From Casp-actino8 sp945862545 (GTDB lineage Bacteria > Actinomycetota > Acidimicrobiia > Acidimicrobiales > Ilumatobacteraceae), in contig CAMAYS010000074.1 of the NCBI GenBank assembly GCA_945862545.1, forward strand, positions 1 to 10,031: DNA of 10,031 nucleotides, given 5' to 3'. The notes below the pieces were generated by a model. That model did not search any database and was not told where the DNA came from. It saw only the letters and a list, made by a program, of their open reading frames with translations. Positions 1 through 6,460 of the stretch are shown here, one piece after another. Made by a program: the position numbers and the translations under genes. Numbering within the stretch: the first letter of the stretch is position 1; every line of letters begins with the position of its first letter.

Positions 1-308
1 AGCAAATAGAGGCGATGCTTCATTTGGTTGCGATAACTATAAATAATCGCCACCGCAATAATCGCTACGAAACCGTAAAAGGCATGAAACTGTGGAAACT
101 CAAGTTTGTACTTGTTCACCAGGATCACTCCCATAGTGACCTGAATAAAAACTGTGAGTTCAGCAACGAGTGTGAACCACCACAATGCTCGAGTACGCAG
201 TGACTCAAGTTTGTGGGCGCCAAGGGCCCACACCCCAGCAAGTCCATTAGAAATAATGACGAACCACGACCAAGAACTATGTAGATCAACCAACATCAAT
301 GCGTTCAT
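1..308 (-). CDS. Conserved-looking three-helix membrane protein, 3' end cut by the window edge
   Basis: The reading frame opens at ATG 308-306 and stays open for 102 codons to the left edge, so the C-terminus is missing. An in-frame TGA lies eight codons upstream, which fixes the start at codon 1 or at the Met at codon 5. The product is strongly hydrophobic, with three likely membrane segments at about residues 13-31, 41-64 and 74-92. Short charged loops (HKLESLRTR, NKYKLE) separate them, and a basic tail (RNQMKHR) follows the last helix, suggesting that end is cytoplasmic. There is no cleavable signal peptide. It begins 28 bp after the lipoprotein stop and is probably the last visible member of the six-gene minus-strand operon. 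I do not recognise the family. The polar residues within or beside the helices (E50, Q56, H75) could matter functionally, but no role can be assigned. Confidence 0.75.
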   Translation of the reverse strand, partial: MNALMLVDLHSSWSWFVIISNGLAGVWALGAHKLESLRTRALWWFTLVAELTVFIQVTMGVILVNKYKLEFPQFHAFYGFVAIIAVAIIYSYRNQMKHRLYL

Positions 309-336
309 ACTTCTAGCGACCTTAGTTGTTCACGAC

Positions 337-1059
337 TCATTGGACACAGGCGTTGCCGCCATACATCGCGATCACCACTCCGTCGGGGGTTTGATCACTG
401 AGAATCCCTGAAAGTGTGCTCTCGAGGATGAAACTCGCTCCCGCCACATCATCCATGAAGATCTCTGCTGATGGGTAAACCCGCAACAAGTCAGCGACTG
501 TTGAGCCAAGGGTGATATCACCATCCGTCGTCGGCCCCATGGGAACTGGAGCAATCCCCGCAACTGGTCCGTAGTTCCAGGAGAAAAAATGTAGTCGTCC
601 TTCGGCATATCCGCTTTCATCGCCGAACATCAACATCAAGTCACCCCAACGTACAGAACGAACTTGGGTGCCAGGACACAACTTGTACTTCTTGGTCGTC
701 GGCACATAACCAGAATCTGAGTCCGGCTTTCCTAATAATTCAGTGACGATCGCAATCAGTGCTGGCGCATCAACGCCAAAAAGTGAATCCCCCAGCCCGT
801 CACTGCGCAAAACCAAAGTCTCTCCGGGCGACACTGTCGTTGACGTAGACGAGGTACTGCTAGGGACTATCGCGAATGTCGTCGTCGTGGTCATGGGTGA
901 CAACGTTGTTGGCAGTGTTGTGGTGAGCGAAGTCGGTAATGGCGCCAAAGTCTCCGTCGTTGCCCCACCACCTCCGCAAGCAGCAAGAATAAATACCGCT
1001 GCGGCGACGAAAACAGCGAGGCCTTCTGCCTGCCTTGTCTTGTTGTATCGGGAAACCAT
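337..1059 (-). CDS. Secreted lipoprotein with Thr/Ser-rich linker and C-terminal globular domain
   Basis: This 240-residue protein starts with a short basic stretch and a hydrophobic core (about 13-27) ending in a lipobox, FILAAC, with Cys28 as the predicted lipidated residue. A Gly run and a low-complexity Thr/Ser/Pro linker (about 33-78) follow, typical of a spacer lifting a domain off the membrane. The globular part (about 82-240) contains two similar-looking elements: LGDSLFGVDAPALIAIVTEL near 89-108 and GDITLGSTVADLLRVYPSA near 180-198. Both share the pattern of a small-residue turn, a helix and a Leu/Pro end, loosely reminiscent of BamE-like repeats; that resemblance is inference. Two cysteines, C128 and C238, could form a disulfide outside the membrane. 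It begins 17 bp after the histidine phosphatase stop and precedes the membrane protein by 28 bp, so it is likely cotranscribed. No enzymatic motif is visible and the function is unknown. Confidence 0.85.
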   Translation of the reverse strand: MVSRYNKTRQAEGLAVFVAAAVFILAACGGGGATTETLAPLPTSLTTTLPTTLSPMTTTTTFAIVPSSTSSTSTTVSPGETLVLRSDGLGDSLFGVDAPALIAIVTELLGKPDSDSGYVPTTKKYKLCPGTQVRSVRWGDLMLMFGDESGYAEGRLHFFSWNYGPVAGIAPVPMGPTTDGDITLGSTVADLLRVYPSAEIFMDDVAGASFILESTLSGILSDQTPDGVVIAMYGGNACVQ

Positions 1060-1076
1060 ATCTATAGTCTGCCCGA

Positions 1077-1634
1077 TCAGCGGATCAGAGTGTCGGCTTG
1101 CCGCCCACGTTCAACGAGACTCACATTGCCACTTGCGTCAGTTTCGACGACCGTGACTGAGGCATTATCTAAACTGTCAATGACCAATCGGTCGTCTTTG
1201 ATGCAGTGACCAATCACTGCATTGATAGCAATAAAGTGACTAAAAATCACTGTGTCAACATCACGTGTGGCGACAAAGTTCACGACCTGATCGCGAAAAT
1301 CTGTGTATCTGGGACCTAATTCGCCCCATGTGCCAGCCATCGCATTGCGCAACCACTCAATTCGTTCACCAAGTTCATATCCATCTGGCGAAGGTATTTC
1401 TGTCACGAGAGGATCAACAGTGACGTTTGCGTTATCCCACTTCGCCGACAAGAAGCCCGCAGTCTGTTGACAGCGCAACATCGGACTAGAGACCAATTTC
1501 ATAGGTGACAGTTGGGCGAGAATGATCGCCGTTTCTTCCGCCTGTTGACGGCCAAGATCATCAAGGCCAGGGTCAATGTCGGTATCCCATCCAGCGGAGG
1601 CACGACCATGACGAACGAGATAGATCCGTGTCAC
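1077..1634 (-). CDS. Histidine phosphatase family protein (phosphoglycerate mutase-like)
   Basis: This is a branch-1 histidine phosphatase, a family that removes phosphate from small molecules or proteins through a phospho-histidine intermediate. From the GTG start the protein has 185 residues. It opens with MTRIYLVRHGRAS, so the RHG motif is at residues 8-10 with His9 as the expected nucleophile. Arg54 (in SSPMLRCQQTA), Glu79 and His133 (in FSHFIAINAV) complete the usual active-site set. The longest frame begins at a TTG at 1643, but GTG 1634 is preferred: it overlaps the upstream TGA as GTGA, and a GAGG ribosome-binding site at 1647-1644 sits nine bases before it. There is no signal peptide, so it should be cytoplasmic. 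The substrate cannot be read from sequence; members range from cofactor and sugar-phosphate phosphatases to protein phosphatases. It sits between the PIG-L deacetylase and the lipoprotein in the operon. Confidence 0.92.
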   Translation of the reverse strand: MTRIYLVRHGRASAGWDTDIDPGLDDLGRQQAEETAIILAQLSPMKLVSSPMLRCQQTAGFLSAKWDNANVTVDPLVTEIPSPDGYELGERIEWLRNAMAGTWGELGPRYTDFRDQVVNFVATRDVDTVIFSHFIAINAVIGHCIKDDRLVIDSLDNASVTVVETDASGNVSLVERGRQADTLIR

Positions 1635-2416
1635 AAAAACCAACCTCGTTGTGCGCCGCCGGGTTGACCTCGTTCAATAAAGAACTCTTCACCAAAAGCC
1701 ATAGTGAACATCTCTGGTGTCATCTGCAAAAACATACTGCTATCAGTCACCTGACTTGCGTGACACATAATCGATGCACGTTTGGCTTCAACAAAAGCAG
1801 AAACATCAACCGCCATAGTGATTTCTTCTTCCAAGGTTCCGAAGGGATTTCCATCATCAGCAGGACCATCAGGGTCAAACTCTCCCCCACCTATTTGCTT
1901 CATCATTTTGACAATCCGCGTGCGGTTCATCGTTGATTCTAAAACGCGTAAGGACTTGCCAGATTCTTGTACCAGTTCTGCCGCTCGATGCCCCACACGA
2001 TGAATCTGAATATGATCTGGATGCCCATAGCCACCGTGCCAGTCATAACAAGTAAAGACATCAGCGGACTCTTTGCGCAAAATTTCCGCAAGTTCAGTAG
2101 CAGCTTGATGTACATCAGCCGCCATGAATGCTCCTGGCTCATCATTTTGTGGCCAACCAGTCATCCCACTGTCGTTGTAGCCCAACCAATACACAGCACT
2201 GATGCCGAGCACCTTGGCAGAATTTTCTAGTTCCTGACGACGCCGGTCTTGGAGGGATTCCCCCTCCAATAAATCGTTTGGTTTTTCGCCATGCCGTCCA
2301 TCGGTTCCCATCACCAACACAACGCGGTGCCCTTCACTGACAGCCCGTGCAATAGTTCCCCCAGTGGCTATCGATTCATCGTCAGGATGAGCGTGAAAAC
2401 ATATAAGTGTGCTCAC
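1631..2416 (-). CDS. PIG-L family zinc deacetylase (MshB/Mca-like)
   Basis: PIG-L/LmbE proteins hydrolyse N-acetyl groups or related amides from glucosamine-type substrates using a zinc ion. The 261-residue product shows the family's defining motifs: AHPDDE at 9-14, giving His10 and Asp13 as zinc ligands with Asp12 as the likely general base, and GGYGHPDH at 128-135, giving His135 as the third ligand. The stretch YNDSGMTG near 80-87 resembles the RDSGM segment of MshB and Mca, the actinobacterial enzymes for mycothiol synthesis and mycothiol-conjugate cleavage. A role with mycothiol or a related thiol is therefore plausible but unproven. The start is GTG 2416, whose last two bases are shared with the racemase stop (GTGA), implying translational coupling. 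Its own stop overlaps the histidine phosphatase start in the same way. There is no signal peptide, so it is cytoplasmic. The exact substrate is unknown. Confidence 0.93.
   Translation of the reverse strand: MSTLICFHAHPDDESIATGGTIARAVSEGHRVVLVMGTDGRHGEKPNDLLEGESLQDRRRQELENSAKVLGISAVYWLGYNDSGMTGWPQNDEPGAFMAADVHQAATELAEILRKESADVFTCYDWHGGYGHPDHIQIHRVGHRAAELVQESGKSLRVLESTMNRTRIVKMMKQIGGGEFDPDGPADDGNPFGTLEEEITMAVDVSAFVEAKRASIMCHASQVTDSSMFLQMTPEMFTMAFGEEFFIERGQPGGAQRGWFL
1644..1647 (-). promoter_or_regulatory. Ribosome-binding site for the histidine phosphatase
   Basis: GAGG on the minus strand is separated by nine bases from GTG 1634-1632. It directly abuts the alternative TTG at 1643, which is too close to be served by it. 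The site therefore favours the GTG that overlaps the preceding stop codon. It lies inside the 3' end of the PIG-L gene. Confidence 0.55.
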
Positions 2417-3570
2417 GCGTCAACAACCGCTCCCGCAGCAAGCAAGCGCTCAATCTCTGTTGCAGCAAAGCCCCAACTGGCGAGAATCTCGCGCGAGTGT
2501 TGCCCAGGGTGCGCTGGTGGTCGCGAAACCTCTGGAACTGTTCGCGAAAATCGTGGTGCCGGAGCAGGCTGTTTTGTCCCCGCAATATCAATGATCATTT
2601 TGCGCTCAACGTTATGGGGATGCTGTGCTGCTTCGCTCATCGTCAAAACTGGAGCGAAACACACATCCGTTGTTTCCATAATTGCGCACCATTCATCACG
2701 CGTCTTGGACTTGAAGACGTCAGCAATACGCTTCTTCAGATGAGGCCATTGAGTCTTATCCATTTGTTTGGCGAACTCTGGGTCGCCTTCCAGCCCAGTC
2801 AGTTGCATTAATTGTGCGTAGAACTGTGTCTCAATCGAACCGATTGAAATGTACTTCCCGTCTTTGCATTCGTAGGCGTCGTAAAAGTGCGCACCCGTAT
2901 CAAGCAAGTTGGTGCCACGCGCATTTTCATCATGGGCCCCCATTTGCGAGAAAGCCCAGAACATCGTCATCAGCACCGAGGTTCCATCAACCATCGCCGC
3001 ATCAACAATTTGACCCTGTTGGCTCTTACTCGCTTCAAGGAGGGCACACACCACACCAAAAGCCAGGAACATTCCACCACCGCCAAAATCGCCGACCATG
3101 TTCATCGGTGGAACAGGACCTTCGCCAGCGCGACCAAAATGAGCAAGCGCACCTGCCAATGAGATGTAGTTGATGTCATGACCAGCGGCCTGGGCATACA
3201 TTCCCGTTTGACCCCAGCCAGTCATTCGACCGAAAACTAATTTTGGATTGCGTGCCAAACACACATCAGGCCCAATGCCTAGACGCTCCATGACTCCTGG
3301 GCGAAAACCTTCAATGAGAGCGTCGGCTGATTCGACAAGTTGCAGCAATGTCTCCACGCCTTCGGGATTCTTCAGATCAATGGCAATATTTTGACGACCT
3401 CTTTGCAAGACATCAAAATAAGGCGTTTCAGGTGCCGGCCCGCGAACCGCTTGGGCACGCTCAACACGAATCACCTCGGCGCCCATATCGGACAGCATCA
3501 TGGCGGCAAATGGACCCGGCCCGATGCCGGCAATTTCTACGATACGAAAACCTGAAAGTGGACCAGTCAT
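2413..3570 (-). CDS. Alpha-methylacyl-CoA racemase / CoA-transferase family III (CaiB/BaiF fold)
   Basis: The 385-residue product belongs to the CaiB/BaiF family of intertwined dimers. The racemase catalytic set appears complete: His131 and Asp132 in GHDINYIS, Asp161 in VGDFGGGG, and Glu247 in IGSIETQFY. Their spacing (30 and 86 residues) nearly matches His126, Asp156 and Glu241 of the mycobacterial enzyme MCR. This favours epimerising the 2-methyl centre of branched acyl-CoAs, as in degradation of branched fatty acids or sterol side chains, over CoA transfer. The N-terminal MTGPLSGFRIVEIAGIGPG is typical for the family. A longer frame reaches back to 3690, but the extra 40 residues overlap the hydrolase gene and look unlike the family, so ATG 3570 is chosen, 4 bp after the hydrolase stop. 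The C-terminus ends near SREILASWGF, the usual end region. Its 3' end couples to the PIG-L gene by GTGA. Confidence 0.93.
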   Translation of the reverse strand: MTGPLSGFRIVEIAGIGPGPFAAMMLSDMGAEVIRVERAQAVRGPAPETPYFDVLQRGRQNIAIDLKNPEGVETLLQLVESADALIEGFRPGVMERLGIGPDVCLARNPKLVFGRMTGWGQTGMYAQAAGHDINYISLAGALAHFGRAGEGPVPPMNMVGDFGGGGMFLAFGVVCALLEASKSQQGQIVDAAMVDGTSVLMTMFWAFSQMGAHDENARGTNLLDTGAHFYDAYECKDGKYISIGSIETQFYAQLMQLTGLEGDPEFAKQMDKTQWPHLKKRIADVFKSKTRDEWCAIMETTDVCFAPVLTMSEAAQHPHNVERKMIIDIAGTKQPAPAPRFSRTVPEVSRPPAHPGQHSREILASWGFAATEIERLLAAGAVVDA

Positions 3571-3574
3571 ACCT

Positions 3575-4495
3575 TTATCGTATTGCGTGACCCGTTGTCC
3601 GATGCCACTCAGCGAGTTTGACATGTGACCCGATGACACTCGTGAGCAAGGGTTGCAACGGCTCAGGCATATCGTGACCCATATCGGCAACCATGAACAG
3701 CGTGGAGTGAGGAATCAGATCAGCGGTGCGCTGACCACCACTCGGTTGCAACAAGGTGTCATCTGTACCGTGAATCACCAAGGTCGGCAAGGTAATTTTT
3801 GTCAGCGCGTCTTCGCGCGAGCCACTTGCGTAGATCGCCGCCAACTGCCGACTGGCCCCCTCGGGGTAGAACGAACGGTCATACGATCGAGCGTAATCAG
3901 TCTTGATTTTCACTTCGTCGAAATACCGCCGAGAATGCCAAACCCGTGCCTTAACACTGTCGTTGATGTAACTCTGACGGTCGCCAGCGGGTGCCTCAAG
4001 CAACACCACAGCGGCCTCAGGAGTGGGAGCACCATAATCAAGATTTCCTGACACCGACATCACAGATGTCAAAGATCGAGCTCGTTGCGGATGCTCAATG
4101 ACCAGAGTTTGCGCAATCATGCCCCCCATTGAAGCCCCCACAATGTGTGCCGCGTCAACACCTAAATGGTCAAGCAGCCCAACAGCATCAAGAGCCATAT
4201 CAGACAATGTGTACGGCACCGTAGGAGTGGGTTTGTTCTCGAGAAAAGCCGACATCACGGCCATTGGATCAGCGGCTACACCATCCAATTTTGTTGACAA
4301 ACCGCAGTCACGATTATCAAAGCGAACGACATGAAAACCCTGATCCACAAGCATCTGACAAAAGTTGTCGGACCAGGCGATGAGTTGAGCAGTGAAACCC
4401 ATGATCAATAAAATCGTTGGGTCAAGGGGCGAGCCCAATGTTTCGTACTCAATCTCAACCGTGCCGATATTTGCAGGGACCGTGGCTCTAGGCAT
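3575..4495 (-). CDS. Alpha/beta-fold hydrolase
   Basis: This 306-residue alpha/beta hydrolase has a nucleophile elbow, GASMGG, with Ser122. Asp246 (in HGTDDTL) is the probable acid and His274 (in DMGHDMPEP) the general base, giving a complete triad. The oxyanion region MGFTAQLIAWSD (32-43) and the strand FDNRDCGLS (59-67) place it near the esterase group that includes aclacinomycin methylesterase RdmC and many putative carboxylesterases. Family membership does not fix the substrate. There is no signal peptide, so it is cytoplasmic. It is the first gene of the six-gene minus-strand run, and its ATG lies six bases behind a TAGAGT -10-like box, suggesting a leaderless message. The racemase start follows its TAA by only 4 bp. 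Because the next gene acts on acyl-CoAs, an ester or thioester substrate would fit, but this is inference. Confidence 0.92.
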   Translation of the reverse strand: MPRATVPANIGTVEIEYETLGSPLDPTILLIMGFTAQLIAWSDNFCQMLVDQGFHVVRFDNRDCGLSTKLDGVAADPMAVMSAFLENKPTPTVPYTLSDMALDAVGLLDHLGVDAAHIVGASMGGMIAQTLVIEHPQRARSLTSVMSVSGNLDYGAPTPEAAVVLLEAPAGDRQSYINDSVKARVWHSRRYFDEVKIKTDYARSYDRSFYPEGASRQLAAIYASGSREDALTKITLPTLVIHGTDDTLLQPSGGQRTADLIPHSTLFMVADMGHDMPEPLQPLLTSVIGSHVKLAEWHRTTGHAIR

Positions 4496-4501
4496 TCCAC
4501 G

Positions 4502-4507
4502 ACTCTA
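4502..4507 (-). promoter_or_regulatory. -10-like box TAGAGT for the minus-strand operon (leaderless layout)
   Basis: On the minus strand TAGAGT fits TANNNT and is followed by exactly six bases and then ATG 4495. That spacing would place the transcription start on or next to the A of the start codon. No convincing Shine-Dalgarno sequence sits at a useful distance, consistent with a leaderless mRNA. No good -35 hexamer is visible 16-18 bases upstream. Confidence 0.5.
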
Positions 4508-4542
4508 CGCCCTCGCCACCATGTCGCACTTAGCCAACCGAC

Positions 4543-4548
4543 TACCGT
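4543..4548 (+). promoter_or_regulatory. -10-like box TACCGT for the oxidoreductase-galactokinase pair (leaderless layout)
   Basis: TACCGT fits TANNNT and is followed by six bases (agaagc) and then ATG 4555, the mirror image of the divergent promoter serving the minus-strand operon. The two -10 boxes lie within a 59-bp gap, so regulators binding between them could affect both directions. I see no clear -35 hexamer and no strong inverted-repeat operator. Confidence 0.5.
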
Positions 4549-4554
4549 AGAAGC

Positions 4555-5475
4555 ATGGCTTCTGGCATGTTCCCCCATATGCGATTCGGTGTACACACCG
4601 GATTGCAACACACCTCTTACGACGTACTTCGCCCAGCGTGGCGCAAAATTGAAGATCTTGGCTTTGATTGGATTTCAATTTGGGATCACTTCTATGGAGC
4701 CACTGGCAAACCAGATGACGCAGCCTGCTTTGAGGCTGTGGCAATGCACGCCGCCCTCGCCGCGGAAACTTCACGTGTTCGCGTCGGCTCTTTGGTCTAC
4801 TCGGTCGGATATCGCCATCCCGCAGTCCTCGCCAAGATGATCACTGCCATTGATCACATTTCTGGTGGACGCGCCGACATGGGTCTCGGTGCTGGTTGGG
4901 CTCAAGTGGAGTACAACGCTTACGGTATAGATTTTCCAGGCGTCAAAACACGAATGGATCAACTCGAAGAAGCCGCACAATGTGTTCGCGGTTTACTTCA
5001 CGAGGATGTCACTGACTTCGCAGGCGAATGGTTCAATTTGGTGAACGCCCGCAATGAACCCCGACCAATTCAAAAGAAAATACCGATTTGGATTGGTGGT
5101 GGCGGAGAAAAACGTACTCTTAACATCGCTGCCAAATACGCAGATGGCTGGAATGTTCCCTTCGTCTCCCCCGAGGCCTTTACTCACAAAAGTGCGGTGC
5201 TGACGAGTCATTGCGAGGCCGTCGGACGCGATCCGAGCGATATCAAGCGAACAGTCAACTTGGCTATCGCTTGGACTGAGGAAAGTTTGCAGGCTCAATT
5301 TGGTGTCATGGCCAACGCCGTTCGGCCAGGAGTTTTGACTGGGTCAGATGAAGAAGTGATTGATCGCATTGGTCAGTATGTTGAGGCCGGCGCCGAGCAG
5401 ATCAACCTTGCACTGCGGGCACCTTTTGATCTTGATTCGGTTGAGCGTTTCAGCCACACCTTGAAACTGATGTGA
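4555..5475 (+). CDS. LLM-class, probably F420-dependent oxidoreductase
   Basis: This 306-residue protein has the luciferase-like (beta/alpha)8 barrel pattern. SIWDHF (41-46) follows the first strands. YRHPAVLAKMITAIDHISGG (86-105) carries the conserved HP and ID-SGGR features, and MGLGAGW (109-115) and PIWIGGGGEKR (about 176-186) mark later strands that usually help bind the cofactor phosphate. In actinobacteria proteins of this shape generally use reduced F420 rather than FMN; that assignment comes from family knowledge, not from a diagnostic residue. The start is set at ATG 4555 because of the adjacent -10-like box; the Met codons at residues 5 and 9 (MRFGVHTGL) are reasonable alternatives. 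It is cytoplasmic, and its substrate is unknown. Its last codon and TGA overlap the galactokinase GTG (GTGA), so the two genes are probably translated together. Confidence 0.9.
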   Translation: MASGMFPHMRFGVHTGLQHTSYDVLRPAWRKIEDLGFDWISIWDHFYGATGKPDDAACFEAVAMHAALAAETSRVRVGSLVYSVGYRHPAVLAKMITAIDHISGGRADMGLGAGWAQVEYNAYGIDFPGVKTRMDQLEEAAQCVRGLLHEDVTDFAGEWFNLVNARNEPRPIQKKIPIWIGGGGEKRTLNIAAKYADGWNVPFVSPEAFTHKSAVLTSHCEAVGRDPSDIKRTVNLAIAWTEESLQAQFGVMANAVRPGVLTGSDEEVIDRIGQYVEAGAEQINLALRAPFDLDSVERFSHTLKLM

Positions 5476-6458
5476 CTGACACTTCGCCAATGATCTCAGT
5501 ATCGGTTCCTGGACGGGTCAATCTGATCGGCGATCACACTGATTACACAGGCGGTCTAGTTCTGCCGATGCCATTGGATCAATACACCACGATCACTGGC
5601 ACCACGACCGACGAACCGATGTGGCATCTGCGTTCCGCCGACGAAGATCTCCCGGTCACCATTGCCTTGCCGGTGATTGATCCCTCAGTAGTCGAGCCGC
5701 GCTGGGGTCGCTACGTTGCCGGAGTCTTATCAGAACTCCATCTGTTAGGTCAGCGAGTCTCAGGATTTCGTGGCACAGTCACGACAACTCTTCCGATTGG
5801 TGCTGGTCTCTCATCAAGTGCGGCATTGGAAATCGCAGTTGCGCGCATTGCCCTCGGCGACACCTCGCACAATCTCTCTGAGACCGATATGGCGTTGCTC
5901 TGTCAACGGGCTGAACACAGAGCCTCAGGAGTGCCATGCGGAATCATGGACCAACTATGTATCGCTAGTGGAAAACCTGGATCAGCCACATTGATTGATT
6001 GCCACGCCTTATCCGTGACCCATATCGCTATCCCCGCGGAACTTGAAGTGATCGTGCAATTCATCTCACAACGCACGCTTCTTGGCAGTGAGTACGCCGA
6101 TCGGGTTGCTGATTGTCGCGAGATCGAAATGCTCATCGGGCCCCTTCGACTAGCAACAGAGAATGATCTCGGACAGATCAATAATCCCCGACTGCATCGC
6201 CGGGCGCGGCATGTCGTTTCTGAAAACCAACGCGTGAGAGATTTTGCTCAGGCCATCATCGCCAAGGACTATGGGTCTGCAGGCGAGTTCATGCAACAAA
6301 GTCACTGGAGTTTGGCCAAAGACTACGAAACGTCCAATGAAATCATGGATCAAGCGGTCCAACAACTACTCACCGACCCAACTGTTCTTGGAGCACGGAT
6401 AACGGGAGGCGGCTTCGGCGGTTGTATCGTCGGACTGCGACGTCGCAAGAACTCCTAG
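5472..6458 (+). CDS. galK: Galactokinase (GHMP kinase), short C-terminus
   Basis: Galactokinase phosphorylates D-galactose at C1 with ATP, the entry step of the Leloir pathway. The signature VPGRVNLIGDHTDYTGG (12-28) contains Arg15, equivalent to catalytic Arg37 of human GALK1, and His22 and Asp24 for sugar binding. The usual Glu of GEHTDY is replaced by Asp21. The GHMP phosphate loop IGAGLSSSAAL spans 109-119. CGIMDQL holds catalytic Asp160, and TGGGFGGC (311-318) is the third motif. At 328 residues it is well short of the usual 380-390. Only about ten residues, mostly basic, follow the third motif, where homologues have about 40. The start is GTG 5472 inside a GTGA overlap with the oxidoreductase, with no strong ribosome-binding site, so coupling is likely. 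No galT or galE is present in the window. Another sugar or GHMP substrate remains possible. Confidence 0.88.
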   Translation: MTDTSPMISVSVPGRVNLIGDHTDYTGGLVLPMPLDQYTTITGTTTDEPMWHLRSADEDLPVTIALPVIDPSVVEPRWGRYVAGVLSELHLLGQRVSGFRGTVTTTLPIGAGLSSSAALEIAVARIALGDTSHNLSETDMALLCQRAEHRASGVPCGIMDQLCIASGKPGSATLIDCHALSVTHIAIPAELEVIVQFISQRTLLGSEYADRVADCREIEMLIGPLRLATENDLGQINNPRLHRRARHVVSENQRVRDFAQAIIAKDYGSAGEFMQQSHWSLAKDYETSNEIMDQAVQQLLTDPTVLGARITGGGFGGCIVGLRRRKNS

Positions 6459-6460
6459 CC

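Noticed and set aside
830..960. Low-complexity trinucleotide-rich DNA that might be a repeat array
   Set aside because: It is irregular and fully explained by the Thr/Ser codons of the lipoprotein linker; there is no fixed repeat unit or spacing.
743..1156. A 137-codon plus-strand frame with Val-rich and Pro-rich stretches
   Set aside because: It is the antisense shadow of the lipoprotein's Thr-rich linker; the repetitive Val codons are complements of the Thr/Ser codons, and it shows no domain or start signal.
3571..3690. N-terminal extension of the racemase by 40 residues
   Set aside because: The extension overlaps the hydrolase coding region in another frame and has no family resemblance. 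ATG 3570, 4 bp after the hydrolase stop, gives the standard N-terminus.
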